A stretch of DNA of 64,000 nucleotides from an uncultured Lachnospiraceae bacterium (GCA_947625015.1 CANQMR010000010.1:33679-97678); one strand, 5' to 3'; numbered from the stretch's first letter, positions 35,565 through 44,349 are shown. A program made the numbers and translations. Notes: generated by a model not told the origin, from the letters alone.

Positions 35565-35894
35565 CTACTTAATCCTTGCAGGCACTCCGCACACCATACG
35601 GATTACCTGCTCCGCCTCCCTTGCCAGATAACAGTTTACCCTGCCGGACATCTCCCTGTAACGCCGCTCGAAGGCGTCCACAGGCACCAGCCCGCAGCCG
35701 ATATCGTCGCTGATGATAACCAGCTTTTCGGATTCTGCCAAAATCTTTTTTACCTCTTCCAAAGGATCGTCACCCTGCTCCATCTGTTGTCTTACCTTAA
35801 GATGGTAGGCATTGATAATGCGATAGCCTGTTCCATAATTTAATCTTGCATATTCTGTTTTTCCCTGATAAGCGCCCCCAATAATGAATATCAT
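35565..35894 (-). CDS. short CobU-like protein (109 aa)
   Basis: The N-terminus MIFIIGGAYQGKTEYA is a CobU-type P-loop (G-x4-GKT/S). The second half, ISDDIGCGLVPVDAFERRYR followed by VNCYLAREAEQVIRMVCGVP, closely follows the C-terminal CobU motif (NEVG-GIVP-----R-FRD--G--N---A--AD-V---V-GIP). The central portion of CobU, with the guanylylated His region, is missing, so the protein is about 60 percent of normal length. A full CobU is encoded at 36765-37415. This could be a kinase-only or non-catalytic partner, or a decayed paralogue, but the frame is intact and the gene lies 18 bp before the phosphatase gene. Confidence 0.75.
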   Translation of the reverse strand: MIFIIGGAYQGKTEYARLNYGTGYRIINAYHLKVRQQMEQGDDPLEEVKKILAESEKLVIISDDIGCGLVPVDAFERRYREMSGRVNCYLAREAEQVIRMVCGVPARIK

Positions 35895-35959
35895 TTATTT
35901 AAATCCTTTCTGAACCTCTCTAAACAAGATAACCCTCTGACAGTTGGGAAACGATGCAT

Positions 35960-36003
35960 ACTTTATTAATGTTGCCCAAACGGAACAATACCAGCGCAGG
36001 CAC
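35960..36003. repeat. truncated copy of the palindromic intergenic element
   Basis: The stretch from about 35960 matches the left arm of the element at 49021-49223, including GGAACAATACCAGCGCAGGC (35982-36001). The core and right arm are absent. It ends 4 bp from the cobS stop codon. Confidence 0.7.
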
Positions 36004-36007
36004 TTAA

Positions 36008-36772
36008 TCAAAGAATGAAACTCAGCACAACCGGTACTGCCAGCAAGGATAGTTCGCACACCTGTAAAAAGTATCCTGCCAGATCTCCGGTAACGCCACC
36101 AAACTGCCTGTATGCCATCCGCCTGTATGCCGCGAACACCAATAGACCCGCCGCCACATCAGCGGCTCCGTATATATGCCCGTTGCCCTTTCCAACTGCC
36201 AACATACAGATTATACATAATAAAAGCTCTGTAAGCAATATTCCCCCGGCTTTTCTATCCGTATGCGCCGCTGTATCCGCCAACATTCCGTCCGTTTTTG
36301 CCCTGCGGAAAAACACCACAGACAAGCCGCTCAGAATCCGGGAATACACATAACCCAACGCGACATAGAGCATCTGCTCCTTGCCGGTCTCGCTAAACAA
36401 TCCAAAACTTACGAGCATATACACAAGCCCGTATATTACCGCAAAGGCGCCCGCATGGGGATCCTTCAAAATCCTTAACCGCTCCTCCCTGTCCCCGTAG
36501 GAATTTTTTGCATCTATGGTATCTAAAAAACCGTCCATATGGATTCCGCCGGTAATCAAAAGCGGAAGCGCCGTCAATACCGCCGCCCGCAAAATGTCTC
36601 CGGTGCCCGCCGCCGCAAGTCCCGCATTGCACCAGTAGGAAATCAGACCGATAACCGCCCCCACCAAGGGAAAACAGCATATGCTGTAACGCATTTCTTT
36701 CCCATCCCATTTTATGCGGGGCATGGGGATTCTGGAATAAGTTGAAAATGCCACCGCTATTGCCCTAAACAT
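36008..36772 (-). CDS. cobS: adenosylcobinamide-GDP ribazoletransferase
   Basis: Start at ATG 36772 (MFRAIAVAFSTYSRIPMPRI), with AGGAGAGG 6 bp upstream and an 8-bp overlap with the cobU end; an upstream GTG-type start is not needed. Family motifs: YSRIPMPRIKWDGKEM, CFPLVGAVIGLISY, TGGIHMDGFLDTIDAKNSYG (metal-binding DGF-D) and the following RLRILKDPHAGAFAV. About six helices. It joins alpha-ribazole to adenosylcobinamide-GDP, giving cobalamin. 254 residues is normal. Confidence 0.96.
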   Translation of the reverse strand: MFRAIAVAFSTYSRIPMPRIKWDGKEMRYSICCFPLVGAVIGLISYWCNAGLAAAGTGDILRAAVLTALPLLITGGIHMDGFLDTIDAKNSYGDREERLRILKDPHAGAFAVIYGLVYMLVSFGLFSETGKEQMLYVALGYVYSRILSGLSVVFFRRAKTDGMLADTAAHTDRKAGGILLTELLLCIICMLAVGKGNGHIYGAADVAAGLLVFAAYRRMAYRQFGGVTGDLAGYFLQVCELSLLAVPVVLSFIL

Positions 36773-37415
36773 TACAAACCTCTCCTCCCTCGTCTGTACC
36801 AATTTCCCCTTCTGCTACAGAGGAATACGGAACTCCTTCATCCGTCCGGCATCCCTTCTCCTGTACCGGCTCCCCCGTCTGCCACAGAGGAATACCGCAG
36901 ACCACCTCGGCCACGCCCTTTGCCCAAAGTCCAAGCTGCCGGTTGGCAAAACCTAAGCGGCGGACATAATCCATGTACTGCCCGGCGCAAAAAATTTCAT
37001 TTGTTACAAGGATAACACATGCCGCCTGTTTTTCCAACAGCTCCAAAGGGGTTATCACCGCCTCGAAAAGACGCTTTTCCCAGTCCTCGTTATCCGTACC
37101 GATTCTGCCGCCCTCCATGTACATTTCATTGGCCAAAAGATTGGACAAATCCTCAATCAAAACCACATCCTCTTTTTGAAAGGATAGTCTCCCGATATTC
37201 AGGGGGCATTCCCTTGTGGTAAATCCCTTTCCCGTTCTCTGTACCCGGTGCCGTTTAATCCGTTCCAAACTTTCTTCATCCTCTGCCTTCAGGGTGGCGA
37301 TATAATAAAGACAACCGGACCTTGAGCCTTTTTCATACAGCCTTACGGCCAGATTTTCCGCATATTCAGATTTACCGCTCCCGCTTCCTCCGGTTATCAG
37401 ATACAACATTTCCAT
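36765..37415 (-). CDS. cobU: adenosylcobinamide kinase / guanylyltransferase
   Basis: P-loop LITGGSGSGKSEYAENLA, then YYIATLKAEDEESLERIKRH with the guanylylated His region (HRVQRTGKGFTT), Walker-B-like VVLIEDLSNLLANEMY, and the C-terminal VTNEIFCAGQYMDYVRRLGF ending in a GIPLW motif. The last 45 residues form a low-complexity Glu/Gly-rich extension. CobU phosphorylates adenosylcobinamide and transfers GMP to it. The C-terminal motif is less canonical (AGQYMDYVRR rather than GIVP----R), unlike the short CobU-like protein, which has the canonical tail but no middle. The two could therefore cooperate; this is speculative. Confidence 0.9.
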   Translation of the reverse strand: MEMLYLITGGSGSGKSEYAENLAVRLYEKGSRSGCLYYIATLKAEDEESLERIKRHRVQRTGKGFTTRECPLNIGRLSFQKEDVVLIEDLSNLLANEMYMEGGRIGTDNEDWEKRLFEAVITPLELLEKQAACVILVTNEIFCAGQYMDYVRRLGFANRQLGLWAKGVAEVVCGIPLWQTGEPVQEKGCRTDEGVPYSSVAEGEIGTDEGGEVCNV

Positions 37416-37473
37416 TCCCCTTATCCTTAAACTGTCTGCGCTGCGTCAAAAGACTCCGCTGCCATTTATCCTG

Positions 37474-39966
37474 TCAATCTCCCCCAAACCGCTCATATGG
37501 CTTTATGTCATAATCCGCAAAACTTCCCATGCGGTTATACACCTTCGCCGCCATATCCAGCATAGGCAGTACCGTCATAGCCCCGGTTCCCTCTCCCAGA
37601 CACAGATTGCCATGCACAAGCGCCTTTAGGCCAAGCGCTTTTAGCGCCATAGCCGCAGCCGGTTCCTCTGAAACATGCGAGGCTATCAGGATTTTTGAAA
37701 CCCGGCTGTCAATCTTAACCGCAGTTAAGGCTGCCGCCGAGGAAATCATTCCGTCCATCACTATCGGAATATGAAACTCCAGTCCGGCCAAAAACATTCC
37801 CGTCAGGGCGGCAATTTCCAGCCCCCCGATTTCAGCCAGAACTTCTATCGGGCTGTTAATCTTCTTTTCTTCTATTCGCGCTAACGCCCTCTTAATCACC
37901 TGCCGCTTTTTTGCAACGCCCGCCGGGGACAGGCCCGCTCCTTTTCCCGTAACCACCTCCGGCTCCTTCCCCAGAAAGACAGCCGCCAGCGCGCTGGCAG
38001 GAGTGGTGTTGCCGATTCCCATTTCCCCGGCTGCCAAAAGCCGGTATCCCCGTTCCTTTAATTCCCGTACCATTTCCCTGCCGGCATCCATTGCCCGCCG
38101 GCACTGTTCCATAGTCATGGCCGCCTCTGTCGCAAGGTTTCCGGTGCCCTTTGCGATTTTCCGGTCTATCAGTTTTCCCTGCTCAATCTGATGATTGGGA
38201 TAAGCGGGACCATTTATTCCCACATCTACCGTATAGACATCAGCCCCGGCCACATCCGCCATAATATTTACCGTAGACCTTCCTGCGGCAATATTTTCAC
38301 TGACAATGCGGGTAACCTCCTGCCCGGTCTGCGTCACGCCCTCTGCCGCAACCCCATGGTCGGCGCAAAATACGACCAGCGCCTTTTTTTCAATATCACA
38401 ATGCCCTGCGTTGCCTGCTGCGCAGACCATTTTTACTACAGCCTCCTCCAACAGTCCCAGACTGTCAATGGGTTTGGCTATGCTGTCCCAATGGGCCATG
38501 GCCTGCCGCCCAAGCTGATACGCCTGACAGCTTAACAAAAACTGCCGGACAAGGTCCGGATTACTGTAATAATAAAAATGAGGAAAACCCGCTGCTAAAG
38601 TCGGCGTGTGTACCATACCGGCTTCCCTGTATTCCACCCTGTAGGCAGCCCTTTCTTCGCAGTATCCGGCATTATCGCCCATTTCCATATCCCCGTCAGG
38701 TTCCAAATCCCTTTTTATAACCGGCTTGCCAATCCGGAAATCCTTCCCGTTTTCCGTACTGTCCCAGTAGTGAAATTCATGCCCCTTAAAAACCGTTTCC
38801 CTGCCGCCCGCCAGTCCGCCGCACTTGCTTTCCGCCTGCATATATCCGAACCGGCAGAGCTTTCCCGCAGGAAATCCCCGTCCGGGAAGCACCCCGGTCA
38901 TCGGAAAGCGCCTGCCCTCCTCCGTCTCCAATTCCTGTTGCAGATAAAGAAAGCCGCCGCACTCTGCAATGCAGGGCATACCGCCATCACAGGCGGATTT
39001 TACTGCCCTCCTCATAGGCTCATTATCCGCCAGCATTTCCGCATAAAGCTCCGGATAGCCGCCGCCAAGAATCATTCCCGCTGCCCCTTCGGGGAGTTTC
39101 CTGTCATGCAGAGGGGAAAATTCCACCAGTTCCGCTCCCATTTCCTCCAACAATTCCAGATTTTCCGCATAATAAAAAGAAAACGCCCGGTCCCTCGCAA
39201 CAGCAATCCGCACCGGCCTTTCAAGCCGCCCGCAGGGTTCTAGCGCCGGTATCTCCAAGGGCTCCGCCTCTTCTGCCAGCAGCTTGATTCTTCGTATATC
39301 CACTGTTTTTTCCAGCTCGTCCGCCAGACGGTCTAAATGCGCCGCAAACTCCTTCATTTCCTCCGGCGCCATCAGCCCCAAATGTCTGGAAGGCACTTTC
39401 AGTTCCTTAAGCTCCGGCAGATACCCCAACACAGGCAGCCCGCAGGCGTTCTCAATTACCTCTTTGATCCGCTGGTAGTAACCGGCGGATATCCGGTTTA
39501 TGATAATTCCGGCAATTCCGCTGTCCGGCTTATACTCCACGATTCCTTTTATCATTGCAGCTAAAGAAACGCTGGCTCCTTTTCCGTCGACAATCAAAAT
39601 CACCGGCGTTTTTGTCACTCTTGCCACCTCGTAGGTACTGGCAATCTCCGACTGCCCGCAAAGGCCGTCATAATATCCCATTACGCCCTCAAGCACAGTA
39701 ATTTCCATATTCTCCGCCCGTTTTTTTAACAGCTGCCTTGTCAACACCTCGTCTGTAAAATAGGTATCCAGATTGCCGGAGGGGATTCCCAACACCTGCC
39801 TGTGGAACATGGGGTCAATATAATCGGGCCCGCATTTGCAGGCCGCCACCCGGCAGCCCTGTCTTTTCAATACCTGCAATATGCCGCAGGTAATCATGGT
39901 CTTTCCGCTTCCGCTTTTAGGCGCTGCAAGCAATATCCGCGGCAGCCTTACTCTATCCTCTTTCAT
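37474..39966 (-). CDS. cbiA-cobT: fusion: cobyrinate a,c-diamide synthase (CbiA) + nicotinate-nucleotide:DMB phosphoribosyltransferase (CobT)
   Basis: Residues 1 to about 455 are CbiA: P-loop LLAAPKSGSGKTMITCGIL, CGPDYIDPMFH, the LEGVMGYYDGL motif, and a glutamine amidotransferase part with Cys in IAECGGFLYLQQE and the C-terminal GHEFHYW. Residues about 485 to 830 are CobT: FCADHGVAAEGVT, YTVDVGINGPAYP, AGEMGIGNTTPASALAA, TGKGAGLSPAGVA and the catalytic Glu in GNLCLGEGTGAM. The short join (about 455-490) contains HTPTLAAGFPHFYYYSNP, the normal CbiA end. The two activities act at different stages (ring amidation and lower-ligand activation). The reading frame is continuous with no break, so this is a genuine fused gene of 830 residues. 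Confidence 0.95.
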   Translation of the reverse strand: MKEDRVRLPRILLAAPKSGSGKTMITCGILQVLKRQGCRVAACKCGPDYIDPMFHRQVLGIPSGNLDTYFTDEVLTRQLLKKRAENMEITVLEGVMGYYDGLCGQSEIASTYEVARVTKTPVILIVDGKGASVSLAAMIKGIVEYKPDSGIAGIIINRISAGYYQRIKEVIENACGLPVLGYLPELKELKVPSRHLGLMAPEEMKEFAAHLDRLADELEKTVDIRRIKLLAEEAEPLEIPALEPCGRLERPVRIAVARDRAFSFYYAENLELLEEMGAELVEFSPLHDRKLPEGAAGMILGGGYPELYAEMLADNEPMRRAVKSACDGGMPCIAECGGFLYLQQELETEEGRRFPMTGVLPGRGFPAGKLCRFGYMQAESKCGGLAGGRETVFKGHEFHYWDSTENGKDFRIGKPVIKRDLEPDGDMEMGDNAGYCEERAAYRVEYREAGMVHTPTLAAGFPHFYYYSNPDLVRQFLLSCQAYQLGRQAMAHWDSIAKPIDSLGLLEEAVVKMVCAAGNAGHCDIEKKALVVFCADHGVAAEGVTQTGQEVTRIVSENIAAGRSTVNIMADVAGADVYTVDVGINGPAYPNHQIEQGKLIDRKIAKGTGNLATEAAMTMEQCRRAMDAGREMVRELKERGYRLLAAGEMGIGNTTPASALAAVFLGKEPEVVTGKGAGLSPAGVAKKRQVIKRALARIEEKKINSPIEVLAEIGGLEIAALTGMFLAGLEFHIPIVMDGMISSAAALTAVKIDSRVSKILIASHVSEEPAAAMALKALGLKALVHGNLCLGEGTGAMTVLPMLDMAAKVYNRMGSFADYDIKPYERFGGD

Positions 39967-39978
39967 GCGTATCCTCTC

Positions 39979-40551
39979 CTAATGATTTTTGCCAAAGGCG
40001 GCAATATATATAGGGTTTTCCCCCTTCATAAAATGATATCTGCCGCGCAGGCTGCTCCTTGCAATCATAACCTCTGTAACCTCCATATCCCCGCAGGCAG
40101 GAAACCGCTCCGCCATCTCCGATAATTTTCCCAAGGTCTCCAGCGTAACGGCATTAACGACAATGCGCGCCTCCGGATTTTTTGCCAATACCCCTTCGAC
40201 GATTTCCAAAAGCCGTCCCTTGCTGCCTCCTATAAATACATGGGTAGGGACGGGGAGGTCTTTCATGCAGTCCGGTGCAAAGCCCGCTACCGGCACAATA
40301 TTGTCCGCCTTGAATTTATCCCGGTTGGCTTTTATCAGTTCGATTCCCGCCGGATTTTCCTCTACGGCATAGACCGTACCCTTCGGACACGCAAGGGCTA
40401 TCTCCACAGAAACCGAACCGGTTCCGGCGCCTATGTCATAGACGACTGCATCCTCTGTGAGCCGCAATTTAACCACAGATAAAATCCGTATTTCCTCTTT
40501 TGTCATAGGGACTTCTCCCCTTATAAACTCATAATCGGGTATGCCCAGCAT
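39979..40551 (-). CDS. cbiT: cobalt-precorrin-6B C15-methyltransferase (decarboxylating)
   Basis: A 190-residue class I SAM methyltransferase with motif I VYDIGAGTGSVSVEIALACP, an acidic ribose-binding Glu in VYAVEENPAGIE, and FIGGSKGRLLEIVEGVL, which is typical of CbiT. The N-terminus MLGIPDYEFIRGEVPMTKEE is also characteristic. It methylates C15 and decarboxylates the C12 acetate. CbiE, which acts with it, is fused to CbiJ in the next gene upstream. A palindromic element lies between cbiJ-cbiE and cbiT. Confidence 0.96.
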   Translation of the reverse strand: MLGIPDYEFIRGEVPMTKEEIRILSVVKLRLTEDAVVYDIGAGTGSVSVEIALACPKGTVYAVEENPAGIELIKANRDKFKADNIVPVAGFAPDCMKDLPVPTHVFIGGSKGRLLEIVEGVLAKNPEARIVVNAVTLETLGKLSEMAERFPACGDMEVTEVMIARSSLRGRYHFMKGENPIYIAAFGKNH

Positions 40552-40603
40552 ACGAAACCTCCTTCAACACTTGTCATTAAGCATCTTCTTATATTAACCC
40601 AAA

Positions 40604-40729
40604 CCTTGAACATTACCATAAACAGGGCGCTTTCGCTTATTTATGCCACGCAGCGGTACATAAGGCCCTGCAAAGCACCGCCTAAGTACCGGCGGGCATA
40701 AAAAACCTGTTTATGGTAATGGTTCAAGG
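40604..40729. repeat. palindromic intergenic element, copy 1
   Basis: Arms 40604-40626 and 40706-40729 are inverted copies (CCTTGAAC.ATTACCATAAACAGG). Inside, CGGTACATAAGG (40644-40655) pairs with CCTAAGTACCG (40681-40691). Weaker complementarity extends outward to about 40572 and 40775. The core CCACGCAGCGGTACATAAGG is identical in the copy at 49021-49223. It fills the 223-bp gap between cbiT and cbiJ-cbiE; nothing else is visible there. Confidence 0.8.
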
Positions 40730-40774
40730 AGCACGCAGGAATATATTCTCCAATGTTTTATAACAAGATGTTTG

Positions 40775-42226
40775 TCAATATTTTTCCAGTAATAAAACTG
40801 ATAAATTATCCGGTTGCATATTCAGAAATTCCTCCGGTAGGCCGGTGAGAATCCGCTCCTCCGGATAGGACAGCCGCTCTCCTACTGTTAATCTCACATG
40901 GTTCAGACCTTTTTCAAGCAGGCTCCTGCTGACAGCGGACACATCTTCTTTATCACCTAACAGGGTGCACACTCGTCCTCTTTTTTCAAGCAGCGAAATC
41001 AAATCCGCATCCCGGCCATGGCAGCTTGCCAGTTCCACCTGTTCCCATGGGATTCCCAACCGGTTCAGAAAATAGGCGACAGAGGAAATGCCGGAAACCG
41101 GAACCACCTGCCAGTCCGCAGTCTCGCCATTTTCCCCACAGGTTGTCAGGATCATTTTGCCGTCTTTTTTCTTTTGCGCCTTTTCCCAAATCCCCTTTGC
41201 GCCGGAATAAAAACCGATATCCCCGGAATATCCTATTGCCGCCTTTTTATACATGGTATGCCGCCCCAAGAAATCCAGAATTTCCTCCGGCTTATAGCAG
41301 TTTATCCGGGGCTTGTCTCCAAACCCCTTATATATGTCAAGAACCCGCTCTGCGCCGAACAAAACGTCCGCATCTGCTAAAGCCCCGACTGCCTCTTTGG
41401 TAAGCAAAGCTTCCCCGCCCGGTCCCATTGCAACCAGATATAAAATCCTCTCCTTTGCCTGTTCCAGATTCAGGCCATAGGCGGTTTCTAAAACTGATAA
41501 GACCTGTTCCAGCGTGATTCCCTGTATCTCTTCCTCCGGTCTTCCCACCACCAGAATGGAAATTCCAAGCCGGAGGGCCGCCTCGCATTTTTCCGGATAG
41601 CCGCCCTCTTTTCCGGAGCTTTTTGTCACCAGCCATGCCGCCCGGCTTTCCTTTAGCATACAGTAATTCATTTCCTCGCTGAACGGCCCCTGCATACCGA
41701 TGATATGTTTTCCTTCAAAGCCTAACACCCTGCACCTTTCCATAACCGGGGCGGCCGGGAGCACCCTTGCCACGCACCGGCTGGCATAGTCGGGAATCAC
41801 TGTGTATTTATCCAGTTCCTTACTGCCCGTAGTAATAAAAATATTGCCCTCCACATGGCTTAAATATTCCGCCGCCTCCGCCACATCTGACACAAAAACC
41901 GTATCGGAAAATGATACCTCCTGCCGCCTGACCCGGAGATAAGCGACGCCTGCCTGCTCACAGGCGCCGAAAATATTGGCCGTCACCTGCGCCGCATAAG
42001 GGTGAGTTGCATCAATACAGTAATCGGGCTGTACGGCTGCAAGCAATTCCTCCATCTCTGAGCTGCCAAGCCGTCCGATATGGAAAAAAATATTGTCCCC
42101 CTTCGGCAGCAATTCGGCTCCATATTCCGTCGCCACACAAATATGCAGTTTCAGTTGTGTATCCTTCAGGCTTTCCGCTAACTTCCGTCCCTCTGCGGTT
42201 CCCCCGAAAATCACTATGTCTGCCAT
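40775..42226 (-). CDS. cbiJ-cbiE: fusion: cobalt-precorrin-6A reductase (CbiJ) + precorrin-6Y C5-methyltransferase (CbiE)
   Basis: Residues 1 to about 250 are CbiJ/CobK: FGGTAEGRKLAESL near the N-terminus, DATHPYAAQVTANI, FITTGSKELDKY and WLVTKSSGKEGG. From about residue 258 (ILYLVAMGPGGEALLTKEAV) the tetrapyrrole methylase CbiE begins, with GYSGDIGFYSGAKG, VVPVSGISSVAYFLNRLG and LASCHGRD. The protein thus reduces cobalt-precorrin-6A and methylates C5 of the product, two adjacent pathway steps. Such a fusion is plausible for substrate channelling. 483 residues is the sum of the two families. Confidence 0.95.
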   Translation of the reverse strand: MADIVIFGGTAEGRKLAESLKDTQLKLHICVATEYGAELLPKGDNIFFHIGRLGSSEMEELLAAVQPDYCIDATHPYAAQVTANIFGACEQAGVAYLRVRRQEVSFSDTVFVSDVAEAAEYLSHVEGNIFITTGSKELDKYTVIPDYASRCVARVLPAAPVMERCRVLGFEGKHIIGMQGPFSEEMNYCMLKESRAAWLVTKSSGKEGGYPEKCEAALRLGISILVVGRPEEEIQGITLEQVLSVLETAYGLNLEQAKERILYLVAMGPGGEALLTKEAVGALADADVLFGAERVLDIYKGFGDKPRINCYKPEEILDFLGRHTMYKKAAIGYSGDIGFYSGAKGIWEKAQKKKDGKMILTTCGENGETADWQVVPVSGISSVAYFLNRLGIPWEQVELASCHGRDADLISLLEKRGRVCTLLGDKEDVSAVSRSLLEKGLNHVRLTVGERLSYPEERILTGLPEEFLNMQPDNLSVLLLEKY

Positions 42227-42267
42227 CTGCTTTCTCCTTTATTCCAACTTTCCTTTCGCAAACTGTC

Positions 42268-42996
42268 CTATTTAAGTTTATATCCCCGGGGCGTCACCAT
42301 TCGCCCGCCTATTCGTCTGGTCTGGGAATTACCGACAAATACAGTGGTAAACATATCCGCTTCCGTCTCCGCTAATTCCCGCAAGGTCAGGATACGCTGC
42401 TCCTGCCCCGCCCTGCCGATATTTTTTACATAACCGCAAACCGTATCGGGCGGCTGGTATTCCATAATCAGTCCACAGGCTCTTTTCAGATAATCCCGCC
42501 GCTTGCGGCTGGCAGGATTGTACAGGCAAATCACAAAATCCGACGCAGCCGCATTTTTTAACCGCAGTTGAATTTTATCCCATGGCGTCAGCAAGTCGCT
42601 CAAACTGATTACGGCAAAATCATTTCCCAAAGGCGCACCTAACACAGCGCTGCCGGAAAGAGCCGCAGTCACGCCAGCCACCACCTGGATATCCACCTGG
42701 GGATAGTCCTGTCCCATTTCCAGCAAAAGCCCCGCCATGCCATAGACTCCCGCGTCTCCGCTACAAACCATAGCCGTTCTTCTGCTTTCTGCCGCCTCTA
42801 AAGCCAGCCGGCACCGTTTTGTCTCCTCGGTCATTCCGGTAACGATGTATTCCTTATCCGGAAAATGCTGCCGCAAAAGCTCCACATACACCTTGTAGCC
42901 TGCAATCACCTCACAGGCAGACAGTACATCGCGGGCCTCCATTGTCATTTTTTCATATTCACCGGGGCCTGTCCCCACCACATATAAATCCGCCAT
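42268..42996 (-). CDS. cbiH: cobalt-precorrin-3B C17-methyltransferase
   Basis: Start at ATG 42996 (MADLYVVGTGPGEYEKMT), preceded by GGAGAG; the longer frame upstream lacks homology. Motifs of the tetrapyrrole methylase family: VGTGPG, GYKVYVELL, MVCSGDAGVYGMAGL, VVAGVTAALSGSAVLGAPLG, FVICLYNPASRKRRDYL and TTVFVGNSQTR. It carries out C17 methylation with ring contraction on the cobalt-containing route. 242 residues is normal. It overlaps none of its neighbours; cbiG ends 120 bp upstream. Confidence 0.95.
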   Translation of the reverse strand: MADLYVVGTGPGEYEKMTMEARDVLSACEVIAGYKVYVELLRQHFPDKEYIVTGMTEETKRCRLALEAAESRRTAMVCSGDAGVYGMAGLLLEMGQDYPQVDIQVVAGVTAALSGSAVLGAPLGNDFAVISLSDLLTPWDKIQLRLKNAAASDFVICLYNPASRKRRDYLKRACGLIMEYQPPDTVCGYVKNIGRAGQEQRILTLRELAETEADMFTTVFVGNSQTRRIGGRMVTPRGYKLK

Positions 42997-43116
42997 ATCT
43001 CTTCTCTCCACCATATGATATTCCAAGCAATGCCGTACCAATCCTTATACTTCTTGATACGGTATTCTGTCTGCCATACAAAAACATTCTTCTTTGTCAT
43101 ACATCTGTAATGCAAT

Positions 43117-44349
43117 TTATTGCCGTTCCCCGACTTTTGCCAGGGCAACCGTCACCCCGTCGTATATCTTTTTCCGGCAGACAAGCCGCTCCGCCGCGCA
43201 TACCATTATCGCCTGCCCGCCCGTCGCTAAGCCCTCCAAAGCAGACAGCCGCTCCGCTGCACTTGCCATTACCTCCTGCCTGTCCGGCGCTAAACCCTCC
43301 AAAGCGGACAGCCGCTCTGCCGCCGCCACTGCGCTCCGCTCACAGACATTTGCCACGCCGGTAACCTGTTCCACAAAATCAGAGTCATTAAACTCCCCCT
43401 GTATCTGTAAGAGGTGTTCTGCTGAAAAAGTAAGAAAGGGAATATTCTTTTTTTTGCAATACTGTATTAGTCCCTGCTCCTCTGCCTTCAAATCAATGCT
43501 CGCCACCGCCGCCAGCGCCTCCTCGCAATATCCTTCCTCCTTAAGGCAGCGCTCTAGTGCCCCGGCAATCCGGTGAACCGGCATATTTTTCCGGCAGCCG
43601 ATTCCCGCCGTCAGCATCCTCGGTACCAAAACCAGCGTCCGGGCAAAAGGGGATTCCACAGTGCGGTCACAGCTAATATAAATCCCTAAAGAATCCTCCT
43701 GTAACGGTTCGTCTGACAGCGATTGTCCTTTTTCCCCTGCCTTTTTTTCCATAGAGTTTTCCGTCAGATATAGCTCCTCAAAATACTGCTCTGCCATTTG
43801 CGCTGCGGTTTCCTCGAATCCTTTCCCGGCGCAGATGCCGATTTTCCTGCCCGCCAATACCGCGGCAGAAATCTCCTTCGCCAGTTTCCAGTCCGTCACC
43901 GCCATATTGTGTTTTCTGGCAAAATCATCTACCGAAAAACGCCCCTCCCGGTCAGTGGCAGTGGTAATCACAGGCGTCGCCCCTATAAGCGCCGCTATCT
44001 GTTCTGCCAGCGCGTTGGCGCCTCCGGCGTGGCCGGATAACAGGGAAATACAGAATTTACCGGTTTCATCAACCACGACCACAGCCGGGTCGGAGGATTT
44101 ATGCCTAAGACAGGGCGCAATGCTTCGGACTGCAATACCCGCAGCCGCAAAAAATACAATGGCGTCCGCCCGGTCAAAGCACTCCGCCACGCCCGCAGAA
44201 ACGCTTTCTTTCATTGAAACCTCCGGCAGACTGCTGCATTTAATCCGTCCAATCAGTTCGTCCCCCTGATATCCCTCTTTCCATTTGTCTTCAAAGTTCC
44301 GCATCAGCATAGCGGCCTTTTTAGTACAGGCAAACATATAAAGCGTCAT
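43117..44349 (-). CDS. cbiG: cobalt-precorrin-5A hydrolase
   Basis: The N-terminal domain has FFAAAGIAVRSIAPCL, VVVDETGKFCISLLSGHAGG and ANALAEQIAALIGATPVITT, all typical of CbiG. The C-terminal domain contains the expected GIGCRKNMPVHRIAGAL and ASIDLKAEEQGL. CbiG opens the delta-lactone and releases acetaldehyde in the anaerobic pathway. The 410-residue length is somewhat above average, because residues about 345-395 contain a 21-residue unit (AAERLSALEGLA...) in two full copies plus a partial third, inserted between VTGVANVCERSA and CRKKIYDGVTVALAKVG. The gene overlaps cbiF by 4 bp. Confidence 0.95.
   Translation of the reverse strand: MTLYMFACTKKAAMLMRNFEDKWKEGYQGDELIGRIKCSSLPEVSMKESVSAGVAECFDRADAIVFFAAAGIAVRSIAPCLRHKSSDPAVVVVDETGKFCISLLSGHAGGANALAEQIAALIGATPVITTATDREGRFSVDDFARKHNMAVTDWKLAKEISAAVLAGRKIGICAGKGFEETAAQMAEQYFEELYLTENSMEKKAGEKGQSLSDEPLQEDSLGIYISCDRTVESPFARTLVLVPRMLTAGIGCRKNMPVHRIAGALERCLKEEGYCEEALAAVASIDLKAEEQGLIQYCKKKNIPFLTFSAEHLLQIQGEFNDSDFVEQVTGVANVCERSAVAAAERLSALEGLAPDRQEVMASAAERLSALEGLATGGQAIMVCAAERLVCRKKIYDGVTVALAKVGERQ
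43195..43330 (-). repeat. 63-bp tandem in-frame duplication in cbiG
   Basis: The block CCCTCCAAAGC.GACAGCCGCT on the plus strand occurs near 43232 and again 63 bp later near 43295. Each unit encodes 21 residues beginning AAERLSALEGLA. A third, partial motif (CAAERLV) follows. Confidence 0.8.

Noticed and set aside
38608..39243. Plus-strand 211-residue frame inside cbiA-cobT
   Set aside because: Antisense shadow of a GC-rich gene; composition is Arg/Pro/His-rich and without domains.
42997..43041. N-terminal extension of cbiH
   Set aside because: No conserved residues; the family begins MADLYVVGTGPG with a ribosome site at 42996.
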